Assembly (NCBI GenBank): GCA_964436635.1
Contig: CAYTDM010000006.1
Span: 1-64,000, forward strand
Direction: 5' to 3'
Length of the DNA: 64,000 nt
Origin: DASRQK01 sp964436635
GTDB taxonomy: Bacteria; Bacteroidota; Bacteroidia; Sphingobacteriales; Sphingobacteriaceae
Shown here: in pieces, positions 1-7,046 of the stretch
How positions within the stretch are numbered: position 1 is the first letter of the stretch
Layout of the letters: every line of letters begins with the position of its first letter
Position numbers and translations under genes: made by a program
Notes under the pieces: model-generated
Told to the model about the DNA's origin: nothing
What the model saw: only the letters and a program-made list of their open reading frames with translations
Database searches by the model: none

Positions 1-502
1 TGTCCGCCGTAGTGATTAATTCAAGTGCCTTGCCTCGACCTACGAGTTGAGTTAAACGTTGGGTTCCTCCATATCCAGGTATTAAACCTAATGTAACTTC
101 CGGCAAGCCCATTTTTGCAGTGCTGGCTGCGACTCGAATATGGCAGGCAAGCGCTAATTCTAATCCTCCTCCTAATGCAAAGCCATTAATCGCAGCAATG
201 TAGGGCTTCCCAGCATGGTGAATCTTATCAAAAACCTTGGCCTGACCGATGCGCGCCAATTCTTCTCCTTCTTTAGCCGAATACGATGAAAATTCAGAAA
301 TATCCGCTCCGGCCACAAAAGCCTTTTCACCTGCGCCCATTAACACCACCACCCGAATGTTCGAATCTTTTTCTGTCTGTTGAATGACCTCCTCGAGTTC
401 ACGAATGGTGGCCCTATTTAAGGCATTCAATTTACTTTCTCTATTAATCGTTATGTAGCGGATGGACCCCGAATCTTCCACTAAAATGTTTACGTAATTC
501 AT
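1..502 (-). CDS. Enoyl-CoA hydratase (crotonase family), partial
   Basis: Cytoplasmic crotonase-fold enzyme that hydrates 2-enoyl-CoA, most likely in fatty-acid beta-oxidation or short-chain acyl-CoA metabolism. The gene runs leftwards off the window, so only the first 167 residues are visible. They include the oxyanion-hole segment AGADISE (about 64-70), GGGLELALAC (111-120) and LPEVTLGLIPGYGGTQRL (133-150). Both catalytic glutamates of true hydratases are therefore present (E115 and E135). The start is the ATG at 502, since the reading frame matches family N-termini from there. The 3' half, including any trimerisation tail, lies outside. A second, more divergent crotonase sits at 25373-26137. 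The exact substrate cannot be told. Confidence 0.9.
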   Translation of the reverse strand, partial: MNYVNILVEDSGSIRYITINRESKLNALNRATIRELEEVIQQTEKDSNIRVVVLMGAGEKAFVAGADISEFSSYSAKEGEELARIGQAKVFDKIHHAGKPYIAAINGFALGGGLELALACHIRVAASTAKMGLPEVTLGLIPGYGGTQRLTQLVGRGKALELITTAD

Positions 503-525
503 ATGAAATGTGACTAATAAGTTTG

Positions 526-676
526 TTTTTATCTATTGGTTTTTATCTATTGGTTTTTCGGTCGCGCTCGCGCAAAATTTCACGACTGCTCAAATTACGC
601 AGATTTTATTGCCCGAATCTTTTTACCCGGATCTTTTTACCCGGATTTTATTGCCCGAAAATTATTACCCGGATTA
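526..676. repeat. 14-bp tandem repeats filling the gap after the DUF5686 gene
   Basis: Read on the minus strand, six contiguous 14-bp units follow the DUF5686 stop codon (673 down to 590). Two are exact TCCGGGTAAAAAGA copies and two are exact TTCGGGCAATAAAA copies; the remaining two are diverged. A longer 17-base first unit covers the last five codons and the stop. A separate, perfect 14-bp duplication (TTTTTATCTATTGG, 526-539 and 540-553) lies between this array and the enoyl-CoA hydratase start. No spacers separate the units, so this is not a CRISPR. Confidence 0.85.
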
Positions 677-3226
677 AAATCCCACCCGGATACTAAATCG
701 AACCCCTTCTTTTCTAGTGCCCGGATGATTAAGGTACGACAATCTTCTTACATATTCAACCCGAAGAAATTTAAAAATATTTTCCAAACCAACGTTTGCT
801 TCCATGTAAGGTCGATTTCCAAATGCAAAAATTATTTGATCGCCCGCAGCATTTTGTGGAAACTTATATAAATCTTGCTGATAGTTCGGATTGTTTTCTT
901 TGCGCAGCCTACCCAAATACATTTTAAATCCTACCACCTCCCTGATTTTCGCTTTCTTCAAATACGGAATCTTATTCATGAAAAAGCCTTGGAATCGATG
1001 TTGAAAATCAAACTTCAAATATTGATCGCTCACAAATTCCATGTCCCTCATTAAACTAAAAGCATCCGGCGCTAACAAATAACTTTGATCCGCTTTGGGA
1101 ATATCCAAGAGCAAAAACGGCAAGGAACCATGAATGTACCCAGCACCCATGGAGAAATCTGTAAAGCCTATTAAGGTATAATAAAATCGTTGTTGATAAT
1201 CAATTCGGAAAGATTGAAACGCATGTTCGCCTCCGGCAAAAGATTTCAAACCTATATGATACCTGAAATCGATGACGGGATGAGGGGTAGAAATCGTCGT
1301 TCTGTTTAAATTTGTTTGAAAATATTCTTCATATGGCGCCCAGCGAAGATCGACACCCAACGAAGAAGTGCGAATGGAATTCTTCAAAAATCCATCTCGC
1401 GCACGCTCGAATTTTAACATTCCGGCCGCTTCCATTTTATGCGAAGTAAAGGATGTTTGAACGCGGAAGTTTTTTCCAAATTCATACACATGCATGGCTT
1501 TAAATAATGAGTGGTAAATCCACATGTCTTGGATCGATTTCTTGAAAGACCTTAATAAATCGTCTCCATTGAGAAACCCCAATCGCTGCCCAGGTTCTCG
1601 GACATCGTGCTGGTAACCAATACTTAAATAATTGACTGGAAAATCCCCAATTTTTTTATCCGTTAAGGACAGGGCTGCCTGTCCATAATACTTATAGCGC
1701 TGGTCTCGAAAACCGTAAGCCGCATAAAACTCTCCATAAAACCGATTAGAAAAGGAGGCATTCGTCCGTCCGCCAATGCGCACCCGAGCTCCTTCTTGAT
1801 TATTATATGAAAATGCATTTTCTAAAGGGCCGAGCTCTAAAGGGCCGACAAACTTATACCCTTTTGTGATGAAATACATCCATTCTAAGGTTTTTGCAAA
1901 CCCTTTGTTCTCCTTTAATTCATCCATATTTTTATACAGATTTTCTTCGACCATGGATAAAGAAATCGGACGTCTAACATGCAAAAAATTCGGTGGAGTT
2001 GCTTTTGTAGAGTCTTTCCAACTCACTTCCTTTCCTTCAAAATTTTCTGGAGCAATGGAGTCGAGCGAGTACTGATCAAAACGGCGCACCCAATGACTAA
2101 ACATTCCTTGGTTCGATCCATATATCCCAAAATTCACCATGGATGTGATGGATCTTGGCAAATATTTCCCTGATTTTTGTAATTGATAGTCAAATTGAAT
2201 CTTTAGATCATTGATAAAATTAATATTGGCCTTTTTACCGATTTGGATTTCGGCTTCCTTAACAGCATAATTCCCATCATTTGACACCAATAACACCCCT
2301 GAAAACAATCGTTCTTCCTCATTTCTTGGAACAAATGCTAAGCGAATAAACGATGCGTTTGCTACCTGTATGGTGTCCTGAATTTGATAACGGTAAAAGA
2401 GCGGTGCCCCTTGCGCAATGGGACTCATAAACGGTCGGTTAAATAGCACCAGCGTATTATCATATAAATCAATCTCATGATGTAGGTACGACACTACTGC
2501 TTGGATATTATTATTGTTCACATAGCGTTCATCCAATTCTGTACGCAATAATTGATTGATGATGGTTTTTTTGGCTGCAGGTTGTTTGCGGCGCAATTCT
2601 TCTGTAATTTTTTCTTCCAAATAGATCGGCAAGAGCTTCCGTCCAGGAGATAACAGCGTATCTACATTCTCAAAAATGAATTTATAATTTCTAAACAGCG
2701 GATTTTTATGAACGGATGAAGGTAAACCACTTATTGCCATCATAATTTTCTCATACGCTTTATAACGCATGAAGGGTTCCGAACTGCTTCGATTCTTCGC
2801 CCTATTTTGGGTGATTTTTCTGGCCAACTCAGTCGCAGGGTGCTGTTGGTTTCGATCGTTAATTGGATGATTGATTATAACTTCCTCGATCATCAGCATA
2901 TTTTTATCCATGGCAAATCGCGCGTCTGCTCCATTTTCTATCCATAGGGTATCCAAGCGATGATAGCCCATGGCCTGCACCTGAATTCTATAGGCCGTAT
3001 CTGTTGGTTGCGGCGGTTGCGTCCAGATTAAGTGAAATTCACCATCAAAATCAGTGGAAGTAGCAATGCCCTTGTCCAGCCAAGACACGGTCGCCCCCTG
3101 CAAAGGCTTTCCAGTCTCTTTTTCGACAACGAACCCTCGCAAAAGCATTTGTGCGGTCGCACCATAATATCCTGCCAAGAACAAGATACAACCCACTAGA
3201 AATATCTTTGCAATTTGCCTCCTCAT
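674..3226 (-). CDS. DUF5686 outer membrane protein with N-terminal carboxypeptidase-regulatory-like domain
   Basis: A large (850 aa) Bacteroidota surface protein. Residues 1-25 form a signal peptide. It is followed by a carboxypeptidase-D-regulatory-like beta-sandwich (about 29-110, with the typical GFVVEKETGKPLQGATV start), the N-terminal domain shared with TonB-dependent receptors. The rest matches the DUF5686 family, rich in aromatic, alternating beta-strand sequence and ending in VRFSIRVGF, a C-terminal aromatic residue typical of outer-membrane barrels. The role is unknown. The ATG at 3226 is divergent from the O-methyltransferase gene, 71 bases away. The 3' end runs into a tandem repeat array. 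The domain call is confident; barrel topology is inferred. Confidence 0.85.
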   Translation of the reverse strand: MRRQIAKIFLVGCILFLAGYYGATAQMLLRGFVVEKETGKPLQGATVSWLDKGIATSTDFDGEFHLIWTQPPQPTDTAYRIQVQAMGYHRLDTLWIENGADARFAMDKNMLMIEEVIINHPINDRNQQHPATELARKITQNRAKNRSSSEPFMRYKAYEKIMMAISGLPSSVHKNPLFRNYKFIFENVDTLLSPGRKLLPIYLEEKITEELRRKQPAAKKTIINQLLRTELDERYVNNNNIQAVVSYLHHEIDLYDNTLVLFNRPFMSPIAQGAPLFYRYQIQDTIQVANASFIRLAFVPRNEEERLFSGVLLVSNDGNYAVKEAEIQIGKKANINFINDLKIQFDYQLQKSGKYLPRSITSMVNFGIYGSNQGMFSHWVRRFDQYSLDSIAPENFEGKEVSWKDSTKATPPNFLHVRRPISLSMVEENLYKNMDELKENKGFAKTLEWMYFITKGYKFVGPLELGPLENAFSYNNQEGARVRIGGRTNASFSNRFYGEFYAAYGFRDQRYKYYGQAALSLTDKKIGDFPVNYLSIGYQHDVREPGQRLGFLNGDDLLRSFKKSIQDMWIYHSLFKAMHVYEFGKNFRVQTSFTSHKMEAAGMLKFERARDGFLKNSIRTSSLGVDLRWAPYEEYFQTNLNRTTISTPHPVIDFRYHIGLKSFAGGEHAFQSFRIDYQQRFYYTLIGFTDFSMGAGYIHGSLPFLLLDIPKADQSYLLAPDAFSLMRDMEFVSDQYLKFDFQHRFQGFFMNKIPYLKKAKIREVVGFKMYLGRLRKENNPNYQQDLYKFPQNAAGDQIIFAFGNRPYMEANVGLENIFKFLRVEYVRRLSYLNHPGTRKEGVRFSIRVGF

Positions 3227-3261
3227 TCGTTACGTTTTATTCGACAAGATACAATTTGTTG

Positions 3262-3291
3262 TTGGATTTTGGCCTCATTTACTTAAATTTG
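3262..3291 (+). promoter_or_regulatory. Promoter of the O-methyltransferase gene
   Basis: TTG (3262-3264), 19 bases, then TAAATTTG (3284-3291): a full match to the Bacteroidota -33/-7 consensus. Only six bases separate it from the ATG at 3298, so the transcript would be leaderless or nearly so. Confidence 0.6.
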
Positions 3292-3297
3292 CTTAAG

Positions 3298-3933
3298 ATG
3301 GAATTCATAGACGCCACTTTAAGCAATTACCTCGATCGGCATTGCGATGCTGAGTCCGCTTTATTAGCTCGAATTAATCGGGAGACCCATGTGATGCAAA
3401 CACAAGCGCACATGTTATCTGGGCATTATCAGGGCAGGCTGCTCTCCATGTTAAGTCGGTTTCTAGCACCAAAAAGGATTTTAGAAATCGGAACCTTTAC
3501 AGGCTATGCCACCCTTTGTTTGGCCGAAGGGTTGCCGGCTGACGGATTGATTTTCACGATCGACGTAAATGAAGAGTTAGAAGATCGTGTAAAGGGGTAT
3601 TTTGAGGAGTCGGATGTCGCTGCGCAAATTCGTTATCATATTGGTGACGCTGCGCAAGTTATTCCCACACTGAATGAATCCTTTGATTTGGTTTTTATCG
3701 ATGCGGACAAAAAAAACAATGTGCTTTATGTGGATTTAGTCTTAGAACAAATGCCTGCAGGAGGGGTGATCTTAATCGATAATGTGCTTTGGAAAGGGAG
3801 AGTTTTTGCGGAGCAAACCGACAAACAAACTCAACAAATCATCCAAATGAACGAACAAATCGCCTCGGATCCCAGGGTCGAAAAATTAATTCTGCCTGTA
3901 CGTGACGGGGTTTTTGTTTTAAGGAAAAAATAA
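3298..3933 (+). CDS. Class I SAM-dependent O-methyltransferase (caffeoyl-CoA OMT-like family 3)
   Basis: A 211-residue soluble methyltransferase of the catechol/caffeoyl-CoA O-methyltransferase family. The SAM-binding glycine loop is EIGTFTGYATLCLAEGL (63-79). The acidic residue after strand 2 is in FTIDVNEE (86-93), and the metal/substrate motif is VFIDADKKN (132-140), followed by LIDNVLW. The frame is open upstream to 3151, but the ATG at 3298 is chosen because a promoter ends six bases before it and because family members begin at this point. The acceptor substrate is unknown. The lipoprotein gene downstream starts 22 bases on, so the two may be co-transcribed. Confidence 0.88.
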   Translation: MEFIDATLSNYLDRHCDAESALLARINRETHVMQTQAHMLSGHYQGRLLSMLSRFLAPKRILEIGTFTGYATLCLAEGLPADGLIFTIDVNEELEDRVKGYFEESDVAAQIRYHIGDAAQVIPTLNESFDLVFIDADKKNNVLYVDLVLEQMPAGGVILIDNVLWKGRVFAEQTDKQTQQIIQMNEQIASDPRVEKLILPVRDGVFVLRKK

Positions 3934-3955
3934 ATAGAAAAATTAAATAGAACGA

Positions 3956-4972
3956 ATGAGGCCTCTTTTTCTAATTATTGGGTTGTTCATGCTGTTAATT
4001 TCTTCCTGTGCTCCGAAAAAAGCCTTGGTCTCTACAGGGTCAAATGTGCGGGCTGATAGGTCTTCAAATGCATCAAATGACGGTAAAACGGAGCGCGCCC
4101 GCGAGACCAGTCCTACGAATTCTACAAATAATTCCCCTTATAATACGGCGATAAAACCAGGAACCTCGGCCATTGGCTGGGCATATATAGAGCGCTATAA
4201 ATGGATCGCTGTAGAAGAAATGGAAAAACACGGCATTCCTGCAAGCATTAAACTTGCACAAGGAATTTTGGAATCTGGAAATGGTACAAGCCGTTTGGCC
4301 ACCACCGCGAATAACCACTTTGGAATTAAGTGCACAGGAGATTGGGGAGGAGGGAAAACTTATCATAATGATGATGAAGACAATGAGTGTTTTCGGGTGT
4401 ATGAAGCTCCGGAAGAATCCTTTAGAGATCATTCTCAATTCCTGTTAAGAAGAAGGTATGAAAAGCTGTTTACTTTAAATAAAAACGACTATAAAAGTTG
4501 GGCAAAAGGCTTAAATGAGGCTGGATATGCTACCAATCCTCGTTATGCTGAATTATTAATAGATTTAATAGAGCGGTACGATTTGCATCAGTTGGATCGC
4601 TTAAGCAAAAACGATGTGCGTCGTCCTTCATCGGAAGCGTTTGCGCGAGCAACTTCCATCGAACCTGCTCCTTCTGTCAGCAACAGCAACAATCCTACGC
4701 AAAACTCTCAAACCCAACAAAATCAACAAACCCAACAAACCCAACAAAATCAAGCGGATGACAAGTCAAGCATCCAGAAAAATCCCAAAGGAAAAATGCT
4801 GATTCACGAAGTGAAGGATGGGGAGACAGCAGGATCTATCGCTACTAAATACGGGCTCTCGATCCCTGAATTTAAACGGGCTGAAATCCCAGGATGTAAG
4901 CGTCGGTCAACTTTTGTTAGTGTCGAAATAAGGGGTTGCTGGAAAAGAGGGCAAAATGTAAAATCGTGTTAA
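3956..4972 (+). CDS. Glucosaminidase-domain lipoprotein with frameshifted C-terminal LysM domain
   Basis: Cell-wall-active lipoprotein. A lipoprotein signal ends at Cys18 (LLISSC). A low-complexity stretch follows, then a mannosyl-glycoprotein endo-beta-N-acetylglucosaminidase (FlgJ-like) domain at about 85-210, with the expected ILESGNGTSRLA glutamate region and NHFGIKC. A Gln/Asn/Thr-rich linker leads to the start of a LysM domain (HEVKDGETAGSIATKYG). After FKR the frame departs from LysM. Removing one G from the GGG at 4878-4880 restores LKSQDVSVGQLLLVSK and a stop at 4929-4931, a normal LysM ending. As read, the last 31 residues are out-of-frame sequence. This is either a real recent mutation or a base-calling error; the enzymatic domain is intact either way. 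Confidence 0.85.
   Translation: MRPLFLIIGLFMLLISSCAPKKALVSTGSNVRADRSSNASNDGKTERARETSPTNSTNNSPYNTAIKPGTSAIGWAYIERYKWIAVEEMEKHGIPASIKLAQGILESGNGTSRLATTANNHFGIKCTGDWGGGKTYHNDDEDNECFRVYEAPEESFRDHSQFLLRRRYEKLFTLNKNDYKSWAKGLNEAGYATNPRYAELLIDLIERYDLHQLDRLSKNDVRRPSSEAFARATSIEPAPSVSNSNNPTQNSQTQQNQQTQQTQQNQADDKSSIQKNPKGKMLIHEVKDGETAGSIATKYGLSIPEFKRAEIPGCKRRSTFVSVEIRGCWKRGQNVKSC
4701..4755 (+). repeat. CAA/ACC-rich short repeat encoding a Q/N/T linker
   Basis: Repeated CAAACCCAACAAA-type units inside the glucosaminidase lipoprotein gene encode the linker between the catalytic and LysM domains. This kind of repeat is prone to length change. Confidence 0.7.
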
Positions 4973-5012
4973 AAATTTTTTCACAAACTAAGGAAAGCTT
5001 AGATTTACAAAC

Positions 5013-5759
5013 GTGAAGCATGTGTGGAAAGTTTTTTGTTTTGCCTGCAGTCTTTTTAGCTGCATGAATTTGTATGCACAAAAGCATGCGCAGGGGATTG
5101 TGTTGGATCTTGAGACCAAACAGCGAATTGCACGTGTCTACATCTACAATGCGAACAACGATGCCGGCGATTACAACAACACGAAAGGTGAGTTTAGCAT
5201 AGTAGGTAAACCGGGCGATGTGCTCATTGCGGCGGTAGAGGGTTATTTTCCAGATACGCTGACCGTTGTGGAAAATCGCACCCATATTTTCCAATTAAAA
5301 CGTTCCAGTATCCGCATTCAGGAAGTGTCTATCGTCGTTCGCAGAAGTCCTGAAGAATTATTAAAAGAGCGGCAACGGGAATACAGCACGGCCTACTCAA
5401 AAGGCGAAAGAGGCCCTCTACTAACCTCTGGAACAAATGGTTCTGGCTTAAGCATCGATGCGCTCTATCGATTAATTAGTCGGGAAGGCAAAAATGCAAG
5501 ACGATTACAAGAAATCATTGAACGCGATTATCGGGAATCAGTGATTGACTATCGTTTTACTCCAGAACTTGTGAGCAGAACGACGGGATTAACTGGGGAA
5601 AAATTGGCTGATTTTATGTTCCAATATCGGCCGAATTATTATTTTGTTTTGGGGTCCAATGACTATAATTTGGTGTTTTATATCCGAACCAGTTATGCCA
5701 AATATCTTCAAAATCCTCATGCGAATCGGCTCCCTACGCTTCCTTCAGTAAATCAATGA
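5013..5759 (+). CDS. Exported carboxypeptidase-regulatory-like domain protein
   Basis: A 248-residue protein with a Sec signal peptide (1-22, ending YAQ). A carboxypeptidase-regulatory-like beta-sandwich follows (about 24-100; QGIVLDLETKQRIARVYIYN and a DTLTVV strand). The rest is charged and has no motif I recognise. Such proteins are common in Bacteroidota and are probably periplasmic or outer-membrane associated; the function is unknown. The start is GTG at 5013, with no in-frame ATG nearby. A TAGATTTA element (5000-5007) five bases upstream resembles a -7 box. It follows the glucosaminidase lipoprotein after 40 bases. The domain assignment is fairly sure. Confidence 0.75.
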   Translation: MKHVWKVFCFACSLFSCMNLYAQKHAQGIVLDLETKQRIARVYIYNANNDAGDYNNTKGEFSIVGKPGDVLIAAVEGYFPDTLTVVENRTHIFQLKRSSIRIQEVSIVVRRSPEELLKERQREYSTAYSKGERGPLLTSGTNGSGLSIDALYRLISREGKNARRLQEIIERDYRESVIDYRFTPELVSRTTGLTGEKLADFMFQYRPNYYFVLGSNDYNLVFYIRTSYAKYLQNPHANRLPTLPSVNQ

Positions 5760-5799
5760 GAAAGCAGGTTTTTTGATAATATTTTTGTCATTTTACTGT

Positions 5800-5825
5800 G
5801 ATTCTTTAAAAAATAGAAAAGAATC
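5800..5825. terminator. Weak terminator-like hairpin
   Basis: Inverted repeat GATTCTTT (5800-5807) and AAAGAATC (5818-5825) with a 10-base loop, followed by only three T. It is AT-rich and may end transcription of the upstream gene. It also abuts the promoter at 5826. Confidence 0.35.
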
Positions 5826-5856
5826 TTTGAAATAACATAAATTGTAATGATATTTG
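5826..5856 (+). promoter_or_regulatory. Promoter of the arginine cluster leader
   Basis: TTTG (5826-5829), exactly 19 bases, then GATATTTG (5849-5856), one mismatch from TAnnTTTG. The predicted start near 5862 gives a leader of about 300 bases before the GNAT gene. Confidence 0.5.
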
Positions 5857-5897
5857 TGGTGGTCGACTTCCTTTTTGAAGGGCAGTCATAGCAAAAA

Positions 5898-6032
5898 ATG
5901 AACACAAAAAACTACATACAAATTGTCAATAGGCGTGGTTTCCAAAACTATGTCGCTGGCTTTTTTTGTGAATTTATCCATCTGGAACGTCCAATTCTAC
6001 AATTCCGACGACCGATATTGCCCCGAGCTTAA
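5898..6032 (+). CDS. Putative arginine-containing leader peptide ORF (44 aa)
   Basis: ATG at 5898 to TAA at 6030-6032. It lies on the predicted transcript between the promoter and the GNAT-argG-argC genes. The translation has six arginines in 44 residues, including two Arg-Arg pairs (codons 12-13 and 37-38) and a final Arg at codon 43. I recognise no protein family. Its stop codon lies in the first arm (AATTCGC, 6031-6037) of two mutually exclusive hairpins. That is the arrangement expected of a transcription or translation attenuator sensing charged tRNA-Arg. The ORF could also be chance: the A-rich stretch before the ATG is not a strong ribosome site. Confidence 0.35.
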   Translation: MNTKNYIQIVNRRGFQNYVAGFFCEFIHLERPILQFRRPILPRA

Positions 6033-6083
6033 TTCGCGGGCAATCCCACAACCCTTCGCACATAATCGTTTTTCGTGCGAATT
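6031..6083 (+). promoter_or_regulatory. Competing hairpins in the arginine leader
   Basis: Segment A AATTCGC (6031-6037) can pair with GCGAATT (6077-6083). Segment B TTCGCAC (6055-6061) can pair with GTGCGAA (6075-6081). Both are 7-bp perfect pairings using the same 3' segment, so only one can form at a time. Segment A overlaps the stop of the small ORF. Confidence 0.45.
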
Positions 6084-6164
6084 ACCGTATTAAATAACTG
6101 TATTTTTTATTCGAAAAGCGCCGTAAAATCGGTTTGCTTTTATTTAGTGGGTTATTACGACCAA

Positions 6165-6896
6165 ATGAACACTTCAGATTTTTTAATTCTACCTGCGACT
6201 GAAAAGCATATTCATTATGCTCAACAGATCTGCGACGAAATGTTTGAATCCGCAAAAGCGAGAGGAACGGGTATTGCAAAGAGATCACCTGAATACGTAG
6301 CCAATAAAATGAAGGAAGGGAAAGCGGTGATCGCTCTTCATAAAGACGGCACGTGGGCAGGTTTTTGCTATATTGAAACTTGGAGCCATGGAGAATATGT
6401 AGCGAATTCAGGCTTAATAGTGAATCCAATATACCGTAAATTTGGATTGGCTAAAGCCATCAAAAAGCGTATATTTGACTTGTCGAGAGAGAAATATCCA
6501 AAGGCTAAAATATTTGGATTAACCACTGGATTGGCCGTCATGAAAATCAATTCTGATTTGGGGTACGAACCCGTTACCTATTCAGAATTGACACAAGATG
6601 AAGAGTTTTGGAAAGGGTGCCAATCTTGTGTGAATTTCGATATTCTTAAAATGAAGGAGCGCAAAAACTGCATGTGCACTGCCATGCTTTGGGATCCTGT
6701 AGAAAAAGAAAAAGAATTGCGCGCAAAAATCGAAATGAAGGCAAAAGCACGCGAAAGATTGTCTACCATGACCAAAAAATCATCCTTATTAAAACGGATT
6801 GAAGCGAAATTGTGGAAGTCAACAAAAAAATTCGTGAGCGCCGCGCTTCAAGTAAAAAACTTACGCGGCATGGAGGATGGTACTCCCGCTCATTAA
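6165..6896 (+). CDS. GNAT acetyltransferase of the Bacteroidota arginine cluster
   Basis: A 243-residue protein. Residues about 1-170 form a GNAT N-acetyltransferase domain with the conserved stretch SGLIVNPIYRKFGLAKAIKK (acetyl-CoA loop). A Cys-bearing segment (GCQSCVNFDILKMKERKNCMCTAML) and a Lys-rich helical tail follow. This family sits next to argG in many Bacteroidota and is the likely first-step N-acetylglutamate synthase or an equivalent; I infer the role from context. The frame is open to a GTG at 6075, but that would put the start inside the leader hairpins, so the ATG at 6165 is preferred. The last codons form the first unit of a 24-bp tandem repeat. argG starts 150 bases downstream. 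Confidence 0.82.
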   Translation: MNTSDFLILPATEKHIHYAQQICDEMFESAKARGTGIAKRSPEYVANKMKEGKAVIALHKDGTWAGFCYIETWSHGEYVANSGLIVNPIYRKFGLAKAIKKRIFDLSREKYPKAKIFGLTTGLAVMKINSDLGYEPVTYSELTQDEEFWKGCQSCVNFDILKMKERKNCMCTAMLWDPVEKEKELRAKIEMKAKARERLSTMTKKSSLLKRIEAKLWKSTKKFVSAALQVKNLRGMEDGTPAH

Positions 6897-6974
6897 CAGG
6901 AAGGCACCCCACTCGTTAATAGGATGAAACCTCCACTCAATAAGGGTATGGTAATTCCAATCATTAATGGGGTT
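6879..6974 (+). repeat. Degenerate 24-bp tandem repeat starting in the last GNAT codons
   Basis: Four contiguous 24-bp units (6879-6902, 6903-6926, 6927-6950, 6951-6974) share a core close to CCACTCNTTAATAGG. The GNAT stop TAA (6894-6896) is inside unit 1. The unit is exactly eight codons and stays in the GNAT frame, so read-through would give four related octapeptides before a TAG at 6978-6980. Confidence 0.7.
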
Positions 6975-7046
6975 GAATAGCAGATTAAACCTGCGCATCG
7001 GTTAAAATGCGCGCATTACATTGAAATAAAAAAAGAAACAAGATAG

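Larger units (their letters stand above)
5760..6164 (+). other. 405-base intergenic region: arginine-operon leader
   Basis: Holds, in order: a hairpin after the upstream gene (GATTCTTT/AAAGAATC, 5800-5825); a promoter (5826-5856); a 44-codon small ORF (5898-6032); and two competing hairpins (6031-6083). An inverted repeat with a U-rich end (AAAAGC/GCTTTT with inner CCG/CGG, 6114-6141) follows, and then the GNAT start. The sequence elements are visible; their joint role as an attenuator is inferred. Confidence 0.5.

Noticed and set aside
526..676. CRISPR-like repeats
   Set aside because: Units are contiguous with no spacers and diverge; no cas genes are in the window. The same holds for 6879-6974 and 56745-56910.
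536..871. Open frame of 111 codons on the plus strand
   Set aside because: It overlaps the DUF5686 3' end and the repeat array, and its protein is just translated 14-bp repeats.
4073..4438. 121-codon minus-strand frame inside the glucosaminidase gene
   Set aside because: It is the antisense shadow of a clear glucosaminidase domain and has no recognisable motif.
6075..6164. Upstream GTG start extending the GNAT protein by 30 residues
   Set aside because: The extension lies over the leader hairpins and looks like AT-rich leader sequence rather than a GNAT N-terminus.
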